Notes: generated by a model not told the origin, from the sequence alone. Positions 38,732-49,740 are shown, counted from the stretch's first letter. The stretch is 64,000 nt of DNA from DASWJZ01 sp963761005 (GCA_963761005.1 CAVXFK010000013.1:124001-188000), one strand, 5' to 3'. Translations and numbers: made by a program.

Positions 38732-39667
38732 CTACCGCAAGAACGCCTGCACCTCCGCGCGTGTCGGCGGGTCGGCGCCGACCCGGCTGCAGGTGATCGC
38801 CGCGACGGCGAGCGAAAAATCCAAAATCCCTGAAAGCTGCTCTTCGGTGAGGTGCGACAGTGCCTCGCGGTCAAGCGCGTTCAAGTCGGCGAGCGCCGCA
38901 AGCAGCGCACCCATGGCTGAATCGCCGGCGCCGACGGTATCAACCACCTCAACTTTCCGCGCGGGACGGGAGACCGTTCCGCCGCGCGTGAAAATCGTCG
39001 CGCCTTCGCTGCCGCGCGTGAAGAGAACAACGCGCGCCTCCCCCGCTAGCCACTCCGCCGCGAGCTTGCCGATGTCTCCGCCCGGCGCGATCCAGTCGAG
39101 GTCGGCGCCGCTCAGCTTGATCACGTGCGCATGCGCGAAGAAATCCGCGAGCCGTGCGCGATAGTCCGCCTCGTCGTCGACCAGGCTGGCGCGGATGTTC
39201 GGATCGAAGCTGATGATACGCTGTCCGGCCTCGCGCTGCATCAGCTCGGCGAAGGCGTTCGCCGCCGGAAGCCGGATCAGCGACAGCGAGCCGAAATGGA
39301 GCGCTTTCACGTCCGGCGCGATCCGCTTCATGTCCTGAAGCCGCCAGTTCCGCGCCGCGGCCTCGATGTCATAGAAGGCGTAGCGCGGCTCCTCGCCGTC
39401 GAGATTGACGAAGGCGAGCATGGTCGGCCGGTCGAGCCTTGCGACATAGTCCATGGCGACGCCGTTCCCTTCGAGCGCAGCCGCGATCTGGTCGCCAAAG
39501 AAGTCGGTCGAGAGCCCGCCGACGAAGCCGACCGGCACGCTAAGGCGGGCAAGCGTCAGCGCCACGTTGCCCGGCGAGCCGCCGACGGCGGGGCGATAGG
39601 CGAGTGAGCCGTCGCGCGCCTCGGTGGGGATGAAATCGATCAGCATCTCGCCGTGGCAAAGGATCAT
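38732..39667 (-). CDS. PfkB-family sugar kinase (fructokinase-like)
   Basis: The 311-residue cytoplasmic kinase has the first PfkB signature GGSPGNVALTLARLSVPVGF (N-terminal) and the second, DTVGAGDSAMGALLAAL, with the catalytic Asp. The start MILCHGEMLIDFIP follows GGGGGAG; the long upstream ORF extension lacks coding character. Fructose or another sugar is likely; the sequence alone does not decide. Convergent with the pilin gene, with a GC-rich hairpin between the two ends. Confidence 0.88.
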   Translation of the reverse strand: MILCHGEMLIDFIPTEARDGSLAYRPAVGGSPGNVALTLARLSVPVGFVGGLSTDFFGDQIAAALEGNGVAMDYVARLDRPTMLAFVNLDGEEPRYAFYDIEAAARNWRLQDMKRIAPDVKALHFGSLSLIRLPAANAFAELMQREAGQRIISFDPNIRASLVDDEADYRARLADFFAHAHVIKLSGADLDWIAPGGDIGKLAAEWLAGEARVVLFTRGSEGATIFTRGGTVSRPARKVEVVDTVGAGDSAMGALLAALADLNALDREALSHLTEEQLSGILDFSLAVAAITCSRVGADPPTRAEVQAFLR

Positions 39668-39807
39668 GCGGCACTCCCCCAAAAGCGCGTGGTCTACGCC
39701 GCGCGTCGCTATCACTATGGCGACCCGGCCGCCGCGGTCCACAGCGTTTCGCTGCGACCGCAGGCCGACACCGATCGCGAACGGGGGCTTTCCCCGATCC
39801 AAGGGCG

Positions 39808-39836
39808 TTGACAAACGCAGGGCGCATCCAAATATC
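39808..39836 (+). promoter_or_regulatory. Sigma-70-type promoter of the 39924 gene
   Basis: TTGACA (39808-39813), a 17-base spacer and AATATC (39831-39836). The predicted start is near 39843, leaving an 80-base leader that contains a nested hairpin. Confidence 0.55.
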
Positions 39837-39871
39837 TCGGGCGCACCGCAGGGACGCCCTCTCCATGTAGC

Positions 39872-39921
39872 GACACACCCCCTTCCAACCGTGGCTCCTG
39901 AAACCACGGGAAAGGTGTGTC
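39872..39921 (+). promoter_or_regulatory. Nested inverted repeats covering the ribosome site of the 39924 gene
   Basis: GACACACC (39872-39879) pairs with GGTGTGTC (39914-39921), and inside it CCGTGG (39889-39894) pairs with CCACGG (39904-39909). The ribosome-binding stretch GGGAAAGG falls within the paired region, and the ATG is at 39924. The fold could hide the ribosome site, or the palindromes could bind a protein. Confidence 0.55.
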
Positions 39922-39923
39922 CA

Positions 39924-40205
39924 ATGAAGACTGAGACGATTAGATTGCGGCGGGCGGCGCTTGGCTGTGTGCTCGACGCGCTGCCGAAATGGCGAAAAGC
40001 CGGGGTGCGGATCGCCAATCACCAGATCAGGGTCAACGGCGAGCATCGCGAGTGGCTGACCATCTTCCGCAAGGATGGCTCACTGCTCCTCTGGGAGCAT
40101 TTTCCGGACTGGAAGCTCCTCGGGAAGCTGGCGGCGACCGACATCGGGCGCGCCGGCCAAGTCAGCCCGAGGCTGGTCAAGAAGCTGAACGCGCTGTTTC
40201 AGTAG
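39924..40205 (+). CDS. Small protein of unknown function behind a folded leader
   Basis: The 93-residue basic protein is not recognised. It starts MKTETIRLRRAALGCVLDAL and contains VNGEHREWLTIFRKDGSLLLW followed by EHFPDWKLLGKL and a C-terminal QVSPRLVKKLNALF. No signal peptide or membrane segment. The start is set by the leader and the AAAGG ribosome site; the longer open frame back to 39624 runs over the divergent kinase gene. The leader, good codon use and own promoter argue for a real gene. Confidence 0.65.
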   Translation: MKTETIRLRRAALGCVLDALPKWRKAGVRIANHQIRVNGEHREWLTIFRKDGSLLLWEHFPDWKLLGKLAATDIGRAGQVSPRLVKKLNALFQ

Positions 40206-40265
40206 CTGTTGTGGGGCGCCGCTGGACCAGGCGGCGCTCCACACCGCCTCCCCGACCGGTCCCGG

Positions 40266-41894
<1,629 letters not shown>

Positions 41895-41897
41895 CCG

Positions 41898-43016
41898 TCA
41901 GCGGTCCTTCGGATCGAACGCGTCGCGGAGGCCATCGCCGAGGAAGTTCAGCGAGAAGAGCGTCGCGACGAAGAAGATCGACGGGAAGATCAGGAGCCAC
42001 GGCGCCGCCTGCATGTTGGCGGCGCCCTCCGCGATCAGCGCTCCGAGGCTCGTCAGCGGCTCCTGCACGCCGAGGCCGAGGAAGGACAGGAAACTCTCCA
42101 AAAGGATCACGCGCGGCACGAGAATGGTGACGAAGATGATCACCGGCCCGATCGTGTTCGGAATAATGTGGCGGCGGATCAGGCTCCAGTTCGTGAGGCC
42201 CATGGCCTCCGCCGCCGCGACGAACTCGCGCCGTTTCAGGGAGAGCGTCTGGCCGCGCACGATGCGCGCCATGTCGAGCCACTCGATCGCGCCGATCGCA
42301 ACGAAGATCAGGATGAAGTTGCGGCCGAAGAAGACGACGAGAACGATGACCAGGAACACGAAAGGCAGCGAATAGAAGATCTCGACGATGCGCATCATCA
42401 GATTGTCGGTGCGCCCGCCGATGAATCCGGAGATCGCGCCGTAAGTCACGCCGATGACGAGGCTGACGAAGGTGGCGAGGATGCCGACGGTGAGCGAGAT
42501 GCGGCCGCCGATCATGATGCGCGTGAAGAGGTCGCGGCCGTTGCCGTCGGTGCCCATCAGGAAATATTCGCGGTGAACGCGGCCTTCGACGACGATCGTC
42601 TTCCCGCTGTCGCGAATGTCGATCACTTCAGTGCCGTCGAACTCGTCGGCGCGGTCAACGTAGCGGACGACACGCGGATCGATCTTGCTGTCGGACGTGA
42701 AGGTCGCGGTGAAGGTTTCGCCCTTCACCGCGAAGTCGCTGAGGTTGACGCGGGCGTGGTCCGCCGCGCTTTGCATCGCCGCCTGAAGCGACTCGGCGCG
42801 TGGATAGGGCTCAAGGCTAGGAGGCGTCCGCACATAGGAAGCGAACACCTCGTCATAGGCATGCGGCGCGACGAACGGCCCGACGACGCAGACCGCGGCG
42901 ACGATAAAGAGCACGCAGAAGCTTGCGACAGAGGCGTAGTTGCGGACGAGGCGGTCGAATGCGAGCCGCGTCAGGCTGCGGCCGGGGGCAGGCGCGGCGA
43001 GCGCCGCGTCAGTCAT
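41898..43016 (-). CDS. oppC: Peptide ABC transporter permease (OppC type) with periplasmic insertion
   Basis: The 372-residue inner-membrane protein has one N-terminal segment (about 30-50), a hydrophilic stretch of about 110 residues, then five segments. The EAA-like loop EFVAAAEAMGLTNWSLIRRHIIPN contacts the ATPase. HREYFLMGTDGNGRDLFTRI precedes the core. The long insertion between the first two segments exceeds that of E. coli OppC. It overlaps oppB by eight bases. Confidence 0.92.
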   Translation of the reverse strand: MTDAALAAPAPGRSLTRLAFDRLVRNYASVASFCVLFIVAAVCVVGPFVAPHAYDEVFASYVRTPPSLEPYPRAESLQAAMQSAADHARVNLSDFAVKGETFTATFTSDSKIDPRVVRYVDRADEFDGTEVIDIRDSGKTIVVEGRVHREYFLMGTDGNGRDLFTRIMIGGRISLTVGILATFVSLVIGVTYGAISGFIGGRTDNLMMRIVEIFYSLPFVFLVIVLVVFFGRNFILIFVAIGAIEWLDMARIVRGQTLSLKRREFVAAAEAMGLTNWSLIRRHIIPNTIGPVIIFVTILVPRVILLESFLSFLGLGVQEPLTSLGALIAEGAANMQAAPWLLIFPSIFFVATLFSLNFLGDGLRDAFDPKDR

Positions 43017-43932
43017 AGCGCACCCTCGGATCGAGAACGGCGTAGAGCACGTCGACGATCAGGTTGAAGACGATGATGAAGACCGCGATCAGCACCACCG
43101 TGCCCATGACCAGCGTGTAATCGCGATTGAGCGCACCGAGCACGAAGTAGCGGCCAACGCCCGGAATCGAGAAGATCGTCTCGATCACGACCGAGCCGGT
43201 GAGCACGGCGGCGGCGGCCGGCGCGAGATAGGTGACGACCGGAAGGAGCGCACCCCGAAGCGCGTGGATGTAGACTACCACGCGCGGCGGCAGCCCGTAG
43301 GCGCGGACGGTGCGGATGTGATCGGCCCGGAGCGTCTCGATCATGCTGCCGCGCGTGAGCCGCGCGAAGATCGCGAGCTGCGGCAGCGCGAGCGCCATCA
43401 CGGGCAGAGCAAGATCGCGCGGGCCGCCGCTGCCCCAACCGCCGGCCGAAGCCCACGACAGCGTGACCGCGAAGATCAGCGAGAGCACTGGTCCGACGAC
43501 GAAGTTCGGCACCGTCAGTCCGACGGTCGCGACCGACATGATCGCGTAGTCGACGATGCCGTTCTGCCGGAGCGCCGCCGCGATCCCCGCCGCGACCCCG
43601 CCGATGACGGCGATCAATAGGGCAAACGAGCCAAGCTCGAGTGAATAAGGAAGGCTCTGCGCGATCAGCTGCGAGACGGTGAAGTCGCGATAGACGTAGC
43701 TTGGACCGAAATCGAGGTGCAGGATGTTTCGGAGGTAGTGCAGGTATTGGAGATAGAGCGGCTGGTCGAGCTGATAGGCGCGCATCATGTTCGCCACGAT
43801 CTGTGGCGGCAACGAGCGCTCGAGATTGAACGGGCCCCCAGGGGCGAAGCGGATCAGGAAGAAGGAAATCGTCACGACGATGAAGATCGTCGGAACCGCG
43901 CTCAGCAATCGGCGAAGTATGAAGTTGAGCAT
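43009..43932 (-). CDS. oppB: Peptide ABC transporter permease (OppB type)
   Basis: The 307-residue protein has six membrane segments, starting MLNFILRRLLSAVPTIF and FFLIRFAPGGPF. The cytoplasmic EAA-like loop is VRAYGLPPRVVVYIHALRGA (in part). Order oppA-oppB-oppC-ATPase is complete. A hairpin lies in the 63 bases between oppA and this gene. Confidence 0.93.
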   Translation of the reverse strand: MLNFILRRLLSAVPTIFIVVTISFFLIRFAPGGPFNLERSLPPQIVANMMRAYQLDQPLYLQYLHYLRNILHLDFGPSYVYRDFTVSQLIAQSLPYSLELGSFALLIAVIGGVAAGIAAALRQNGIVDYAIMSVATVGLTVPNFVVGPVLSLIFAVTLSWASAGGWGSGGPRDLALPVMALALPQLAIFARLTRGSMIETLRADHIRTVRAYGLPPRVVVYIHALRGALLPVVTYLAPAAAAVLTGSVVIETIFSIPGVGRYFVLGALNRDYTLVMGTVVLIAVFIIVFNLIVDVLYAVLDPRVRYD

Positions 43933-43952
43933 TACGAGGTCCGGGCGACCGC

Positions 43953-43979
43953 GGACCCCGGAACATGTGACCGGGGCCC
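43953..43979 (-). promoter_or_regulatory. Intercistronic hairpin between oppA and oppB
   Basis: GGGCCCCGG and CCGGGGTCC pair around a nine-base loop between the binding-protein gene and the first permease gene. Such hairpins usually raise binding-protein level relative to permease by protecting the upstream message. Confidence 0.55.
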
Positions 43980-43995
43980 GCCGACGCCAGATCCG

Positions 43996-45600
43996 TTATT
44001 CAAGCGACATGTAGCGCGAGAGGTGCTCGTTGACCGCGTTGTCGACGAAGCCCTTCACTTTGTTCGACACAAGCCACAGCGATGCCGAATTCATGAACGG
44101 GGCGATCGGCTGATCCTGCATGAGCAGTGCCTCGGCGTCGTGGAGGATCTGCTGGCGCTTGACGAGGTCCCTCTCCTTGTACGACTGCGCCATCAGCTCA
44201 TCGTATTTCGGGTTGTTGTAGTGTCCGTAGTTGAAGGTGTTGTTCGTGCTGATGCAGAGGAAGAGAAAGTTCTCCGCGTCGGCATAATCGGCAACCCAAC
44301 CGGCGCGGGCTACGTCGAACGTGCCGCCCTCCTGCAGGTAGGCATAGTGCGACTTGATGTCGAGATTAACGAGCGACACGTCGATGCCGAGCGCCTTCCA
44401 GTTGTCGGCGACCGCGGTTGCGACCTTCTCGTGGTTGGCGTTGGTATTGTAGCGGATCTCGACCTTTAGCGGCTCGCCGCCCTCGCCGTAGCCTGCCTCC
44501 TTTAGAAGCTTCGTGGCTTCGTCCTCGCGGTCGAGCTGCGACATTCCCCCGAAATCGGCCTCGGCGGCCGTGTAGCCGGCGATGCCCGGCGGCACGAAGC
44601 TGTAGGCCGGGAGCTGCGCCCCGGCGTAGATCTTCTGCGCCAGGAAATCGCGATCGACCGCCATCGACAGCGCGCGGCGAACGCGGACGTCATCGAACGG
44701 CGCATGGCGCGTATCGAAGACGTAGTAGTAGGTGGCAAGGTTCGGCGAGACATGCACCTGGTCGGCACCGAGCTCCTTCTTCAGGAACTCAGTCTGGTCC
44801 GCCGGGAACTGGTACTGAAGATCGAGCTCGCCGGCCTGGAAGCGGCGGATCGCTGCCGCCTGGTCTTCCGTCGGATAGAAGATCACCGTGTCGATCTTGA
44901 CGTTCGCGGCCCCATAATACTTCGGGTTCTTGACCAGCGTGATGTGATCGTTCGCGACGTTCTCGGTGAGCATGAACGCGCCGTTGGAGACCATGTTGCC
45001 CGGCTTCACGAAGTCGGCGCCGTATTCCTCGACGCTCGCCTTGTGCACCGGAAGCGCGGTCTGATGCGTGAGGAGCTGCAGGAAGTACGGCGTCGGCCGC
45101 TCGAGCGTGATCTCAAGGGTCTTCGGATCGATCGCCCGCATCCCAAGCTGGTCGGCCGCCATCGGCTTGTCCGCGGTCGCGGTGTTGATCGCCTCGGCGT
45201 TCTTGATCGGATAGAGGATCGTCGCGTAGCCCGCCGCCTCCTTCGGATCCTCTACGCGCCGGAACGAGTAGATGAAGTCGTCGGCGGTGACCGGGTCGCC
45301 GTTCGACCAGTTGGCATCTTGCCGCAACTTGAAGGTGTATGTCAGGCCATCGTCGGAGACGGTCCAGCTCTCCGCGACGCCCGGCGTGACGTTCCCCGCC
45401 ACGTCGTAGACGGTAAGGCCCTCGTAGAGATCCTTCAGAACGTTCGCCTCGACGTCGATCGAGGTGTGCGCCTGATCGAGGGTCTGCGGCTCGCCGCCAT
45501 TGCCGCGATGCAGGACGACCTCGGCGAGCGCGGGGCTTGAGACGGCGAGCACGGCCGCAACCGAAAGGCCTGCGCCGATCGTGACCAATCTTCGCAACAT
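43996..45600 (-). CDS. oppA: Periplasmic oligopeptide-binding protein (OppA type)
   Basis: The 534-residue protein has a signal peptide (MLRRLVTIGAGLSVAAVLAV, cleavage near PALA). The SBP family 5 signature lies around LYEGLTVYDVAGNVTPGVAE with HRGNGGEPQTLDQAHT before it. CGGAGG precedes the ATG; a start eleven codons earlier is rejected. It delivers peptides to OppBC. It is divergent from the GNAT gene. Confidence 0.93.
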   Translation of the reverse strand: MLRRLVTIGAGLSVAAVLAVSSPALAEVVLHRGNGGEPQTLDQAHTSIDVEANVLKDLYEGLTVYDVAGNVTPGVAESWTVSDDGLTYTFKLRQDANWSNGDPVTADDFIYSFRRVEDPKEAAGYATILYPIKNAEAINTATADKPMAADQLGMRAIDPKTLEITLERPTPYFLQLLTHQTALPVHKASVEEYGADFVKPGNMVSNGAFMLTENVANDHITLVKNPKYYGAANVKIDTVIFYPTEDQAAAIRRFQAGELDLQYQFPADQTEFLKKELGADQVHVSPNLATYYYVFDTRHAPFDDVRVRRALSMAVDRDFLAQKIYAGAQLPAYSFVPPGIAGYTAAEADFGGMSQLDREDEATKLLKEAGYGEGGEPLKVEIRYNTNANHEKVATAVADNWKALGIDVSLVNLDIKSHYAYLQEGGTFDVARAGWVADYADAENFLFLCISTNNTFNYGHYNNPKYDELMAQSYKERDLVKRQQILHDAEALLMQDQPIAPFMNSASLWLVSNKVKGFVDNAVNEHLSRYMSLE

Positions 45601-45813
45601 GGAAAGGACCTCCGAGGTGAGATTGAGCGCCAAGCGGCGATTGAAGCGAGCCTAACGCTGTCCCGGCGGCGCGACAATCTGCGTTTGCTGGCGGGAATTC
45701 TCCGGTGAAACCGCACGAATCCGCTTGAAGGCAACCCGCGCGTGGCTCACATAGTCGCGACGACTGAAGACGCGGAATTGGCCGCGCGGGCGGGGGAGGC
45801 CTCGCGATCACGA

Positions 45814-46335
45814 ATGCCAGACGACGGTAGGCGACGCGGATCGAAACAAGACAGTTTCGAGGTCCGCGCCGCACGCTTGGCCGACATCGACGCCGTGGCG
45901 CGATTGGAGGCGGAATCCTTTGCTTCGGACAAGTTGAGCCGTCGCAGCTTCCGGCACTTCGTCAAAAGCCCGTCGGCAGCCTTTCTCGTCGCCTGCCGCG
46001 CCGGTCGGCCTTTCGGCTACGCCATCCTGCTATTCCGCCGCGGCGGGCGGAGCGCGAGGCTCTATTCGATCGCCGTCGCGACGAACGACGCGGGCCGCGG
46101 CGTCGGCTCGCGCCTCCTTTCCGCTGCGGAGAATGCAGCGCGGCAGCGGGGCGCGGAACGGCTCCACCTTGAGGTTCGGACGGACAATCCGGACGCCATC
46201 CGCTTCTATCGGGTGAAAGGCTACCGGGAAGCCGGAACGCGCGCCGGCTACTACGAGGACGGCATGACCGCCCTCCTCTTTTGCCGCGATCTTCCTGCCG
46301 CGACTGCATCGCGCAGCCTTCGCCGCGCCGCCTGA
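45814..46335 (+). CDS. GNAT-family N-acetyltransferase, paired with an ATP-grasp ligase
   Basis: The 173-residue acetyl-CoA-dependent transferase has a GNAT core: FEVRAARLADIDAVARLE, strand LYSIAVATNDAGRGVGSRLL with the Q/RxxGxG/A-type CoA loop, and NPDAIRFYRVKGYREAG. The start is uncertain: ATG at 45814 or GTG at 45742 (adding 24 residues). It ends 21 bases before an ATP-grasp gene on the same strand, and genes of this kind are repeatedly paired. The acceptor may be a peptide or amino acid made by the ligase; that is inference. Confidence 0.85.
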   Translation: MPDDGRRRGSKQDSFEVRAARLADIDAVARLEAESFASDKLSRRSFRHFVKSPSAAFLVACRAGRPFGYAILLFRRGGRSARLYSIAVATNDAGRGVGSRLLSAAENAARQRGAERLHLEVRTDNPDAIRFYRVKGYREAGTRAGYYEDGMTALLFCRDLPAATASRSLRRAA

Positions 46336-46356
46336 GTCCGCTCGGAACCCGACCGC

Positions 46357-47811
46357 ATGGATAGCTGGGTCCTCGTCGCAGATCAGCCACGCGACCTCGT
46401 CGCCCGCGACCTGCCGCATGTCATCGTGTCGTCGGAAGACTATGTCGCGCGCCCCTACATGTTCGGCGGCGCGCGCCAGAAGATCATCATCCTCGCCCGC
46501 TCCTACAACTACCAGACAGCCGGCTATTACTGCGCGCTTCTTGCCGAGGCGCGCGGCCACCGCGTCATGCCGAGTGTCGAGACGATGCTCGACCTGAGGG
46601 GTCGCGCTGAATACGCACATGCGCTGCCTGAGCTTGAAGAGGCGCTGAACAGCGACTTGAAGAACTACGCCGGCGAGCCGCCGAAGATGCTTTTCGTCGC
46701 TCTCGGGCTGCCGGAGACCGCCGGGTTCGAGCGCTTCTCGCAGCGGCTCTTCGACTGGTTCCGTGCGCCGATGCTGACCGTCACCATCAAGGGCGACAGC
46801 TGGCGCACCATCCAGAAGATCGACCTGACCCCGCTTGCCCGCTGTAGCGAAGATCAGAAGCGCTTCTTCGCCTCGGCGCTCAAATCCTACACGGGCCGCA
46901 AGTGGCGGGCGCCGAAGCCGCGCTCGGCGCCACGCCATTCGATCGCCGTCCTCTACGATCCGAAGGAGGTGCTGCCGCCAAGCTCGCTGAAGACGCTGAT
47001 GCACTGGGCGAAGATCGCCGCACCGCTCGGCGTCGAGGTCGAGCCGATCACCAAGAAGGACCTGACGCGGCTTGCGGAATTCGATGCGCTCTTCATCCGC
47101 GAGACCACCACGATCAGAAATCACACCTACCATTTCGCCCGCCGCGCCATGATGGAAGGCATGCCCGTCATCGACGATCCGATCTCGATGATCCGTTGCA
47201 CCAACAAGGTCTATCTCTGGGAGCGGCTGACGCATGCGGGCCTGCCGGTGCCGGAGACGATCGTCATCCAGGACCCCGCCGACGTGAAGCAGGCCGCCGA
47301 CACGCTCGGCTTCCCGGTCGTGGTGAAGATCCCTGACGGGTCGTTCAGCCGCGGCGTCCGCAAGGCCGACACGATGGAGGCGCTGAAGGAGACCGTCGCG
47401 GAGTTCTTCAAGGAGACGGACCTCCTGCTCGCGCAGCGCTTCGTCCCGACCCACTTCGACTGGCGTGTCGGCGTACTCGCCGGCCAGCCGCTTTTCGTCT
47501 GCCAGTACACGATGGCGAAGAAGCACTGGCAGATCGTCCGCCACCGCGAGAACGGCAAGCCGATCGAGGGCGGCTTCAAGACCTTCCCAATCGATCAGGT
47601 GCCGCCGGAAGTGCTCGACGCCGGCGTGCGCGCGGCAAGCCTGATCGGCGACGGGCTTTACGGCGTCGATCTCAAGGAGACACCCGACGGCGTCTTCGTC
47701 ATCGAGATCAACGACAATCCAAATCTCGAACACGGCGTAGAGGATTCGGTTTCAAAGTCCGACCTCTGGAATCGGCTGACGCGCTGGTTCACGACCCGCA
47801 TCGCGATCTGA
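46357..47811 (+). CDS. RimK-like ATP-grasp ligase with N-terminal RLAN-type domain
   Basis: The 484-residue protein joins two parts. The N-terminal 190 residues contain the stretch GGARQKIIILARSYNYQTAGYYCALLAEARGHRVMP (positions about 38-73), as in RimK-like N-terminal domains. From about 200 an ATP-grasp domain follows: TNKVYLWERLTHAGLPVPET, VVVKIPDGSFSRGV and the metal site VFVIEINDNPNLEHG. The enzyme should form amide bonds between an amino acid and a carboxylate, probably glutamate-type; the substrate is unknown. Partner: the GNAT gene 21 bases upstream. Confidence 0.87.
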   Translation: MDSWVLVADQPRDLVARDLPHVIVSSEDYVARPYMFGGARQKIIILARSYNYQTAGYYCALLAEARGHRVMPSVETMLDLRGRAEYAHALPELEEALNSDLKNYAGEPPKMLFVALGLPETAGFERFSQRLFDWFRAPMLTVTIKGDSWRTIQKIDLTPLARCSEDQKRFFASALKSYTGRKWRAPKPRSAPRHSIAVLYDPKEVLPPSSLKTLMHWAKIAAPLGVEVEPITKKDLTRLAEFDALFIRETTTIRNHTYHFARRAMMEGMPVIDDPISMIRCTNKVYLWERLTHAGLPVPETIVIQDPADVKQAADTLGFPVVVKIPDGSFSRGVRKADTMEALKETVAEFFKETDLLLAQRFVPTHFDWRVGVLAGQPLFVCQYTMAKKHWQIVRHRENGKPIEGGFKTFPIDQVPPEVLDAGVRAASLIGDGLYGVDLKETPDGVFVIEINDNPNLEHGVEDSVSKSDLWNRLTRWFTTRIAI

Positions 47812-47952
47812 GCGGGCGGCGCCCTGCAGCTGTCAAAAAACTGAAAAGCAATCCTGTCATCGTGGCTCTCGCAGGTGGGGGCGCCGGCGGTTTGCATTCG
47901 CTTCGTTTCTTCGCGCCTCCGAAATCCCAAGACAAACGGACTGGAGGCCACG

Positions 47953-49740
47953 ATGAAACCCCTGAAATTGTCACTTCTAGCGGCGACGGCGCTGAGCGCA
48001 CTCGCAGCCTCCGCATCGGCCGGCCAGCTGAAATTCAGCTCCGTCCCGTTCGCGGCGACGGATGCTGAGAAGCGCGCGGTGCTCGCCTCCGACAGCGTCG
48101 AGGTGAACGGTCAGAAGTTCCCGGTCAGCTTCAACCTCATGGCGCGGAGCGGAGACAGGATCGGCGATGCGACCTTCGCCATGCTGGTCGACGAGAAGGG
48201 CCAGCTGGTGAAGAACGCCGACGGTTCGACCCACATTTCCGTCGATGCTGACTTCACCTCGCTCCTCCCCGTCGGCAACAAGCTCTTCAGCGTCACGCAC
48301 TTCGAGTTGCGTCCGGGCGCCATGTATCTGTCGGAGCTGAAGCAAAGCGACGACGGCAAGCTGACGCCGATCTCCACCAAGCCGATCGACTTCTCCGCCT
48401 TTGGCGGCCTCTGGGTTCCGTGCGCCGGCTCGGTGACGCCTTGGGGCACGCACCTCGGCTCCGAAGAATATCCGCCCGATGCGCGCGGCGTCGAAGAGGC
48501 GAAGTCGATGGACGACATCGACGACTACTATAAGCCGATGATCCGCTACGTCGGCCTCGACCCCGACAAGGCGTCGATCGACGACTTCAAGGCCGGCTTC
48601 AAGCCCTACAAATACGGCTACCCGACCGAGATCACGGTGAAGGAGGACGGATCCTACACCGTCGCCAAGCACTATGCGATGGGCCGCGTCGCGGTCGAGC
48701 TCGCCAAAGTGATGCCCGACCAGAAGACAATCTACATCTCCGACGACGGCACCAATGTCGGTTTCTTCATGTTCATCGCGGACGAGCCCGGCAAGCTCGA
48801 CGCCGGCAAGCTCTACGCGGCCAAGTGGACGCAGACGTCGAGCGAAGGGGCCGGCACCGCGGATCTGAGCTGGATCGATCTCGGCCATGCCGACAGCGCC
48901 ACCGTCGCCAAGGGCCTCGCCGACGGCGTCGGATTCTCCGATCTCTTCGAGACAACGGCTATCGCCGACGACGGCACCTGCCCGGACGGCTTCCTCTCGT
49001 CCAACGCCGAGGAGCGCTCCGAATGCTTGAAGGTGAAGCCGGGCATGGAGACGCTCGCCTCTCGCCTTGAGACGCGGCGCTATGCATCGATGATGGGCGC
49101 CACGACCGAGCTTCGCAAAGAAGAGGGCATTGCGCTCGATCCGGCGTCGAAGACGCTCTTCGTCGCCATGTCGGAAGTGAACAGCGGCATGGAAGACGCG
49201 GCGAAGGGCGGCAAGCCGACCGACAAGTACGAGAAGGGCGGCCGCAACGACATCAAGCTCGCCGCCAACAATTGCGGCGCCGTCTACGCGCTGCCGCTTT
49301 CGACCGACGCGGCGATCGGCTCCGACTACGTCGCGAAGTCGATGAACGCGCTCGTCGCCGGCAAGCCCTCGAAATATGAGGACGGCAGCGAATATGCCGG
49401 CAACACCTGCGATGTCGACGGGATCGCCAATCCCGATAACATCACGTTCATGGAGGGCTACGGTACGCTGATCATCGGCGAGGACACCGGGTCGGGGCAC
49501 CAGAACGACGCGATCTGGGCCTACAACATGGACGACAAGAGCCTGACCCGCATCTTCTCCACGCCCTACGGCTCGGAGACGACGTCGGTCTACTCTTACA
49601 ACAATGTCGGCGGGCACGGCTACCTGGTCGCGGTAGTGCAGCATCCCTACGGCGAGTCGGACGAGGACAAGCTCGTCGATCCGGCCGATGCGCGCGCCTA
49701 TGTCGGCTATGTCGGTCCGTTTCCGGCGCTGACCAACTAG
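47953..49740 (+). CDS. PhoX-like (DUF839) secreted protein, probable alkaline phosphatase family
   Basis: The 595-residue protein has a signal peptide (KLSLLAATALSALAASASAG). Family marks include the FGGLWVPCAGSVTPWGTHLG stretch with EEYPPDA, KHYAMGRVAVELAKVMPDQK, YISDDGTNVGFFMF, and PDNITFMEGYGTLIIGEDTG near the C-terminus. PhoX enzymes are calcium/iron phosphatases; this one lacks a visible twin-Arg signal, so export by Sec is likely. GGAGG precedes the ATG. A CxxCH protein gene follows 84 bases later. Actual phosphatase activity is unproven. Confidence 0.85.
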   Translation: MKPLKLSLLAATALSALAASASAGQLKFSSVPFAATDAEKRAVLASDSVEVNGQKFPVSFNLMARSGDRIGDATFAMLVDEKGQLVKNADGSTHISVDADFTSLLPVGNKLFSVTHFELRPGAMYLSELKQSDDGKLTPISTKPIDFSAFGGLWVPCAGSVTPWGTHLGSEEYPPDARGVEEAKSMDDIDDYYKPMIRYVGLDPDKASIDDFKAGFKPYKYGYPTEITVKEDGSYTVAKHYAMGRVAVELAKVMPDQKTIYISDDGTNVGFFMFIADEPGKLDAGKLYAAKWTQTSSEGAGTADLSWIDLGHADSATVAKGLADGVGFSDLFETTAIADDGTCPDGFLSSNAEERSECLKVKPGMETLASRLETRRYASMMGATTELRKEEGIALDPASKTLFVAMSEVNSGMEDAAKGGKPTDKYEKGGRNDIKLAANNCGAVYALPLSTDAAIGSDYVAKSMNALVAGKPSKYEDGSEYAGNTCDVDGIANPDNITFMEGYGTLIIGEDTGSGHQNDAIWAYNMDDKSLTRIFSTPYGSETTSVYSYNNVGGHGYLVAVVQHPYGESDEDKLVDPADARAYVGYVGPFPALTN

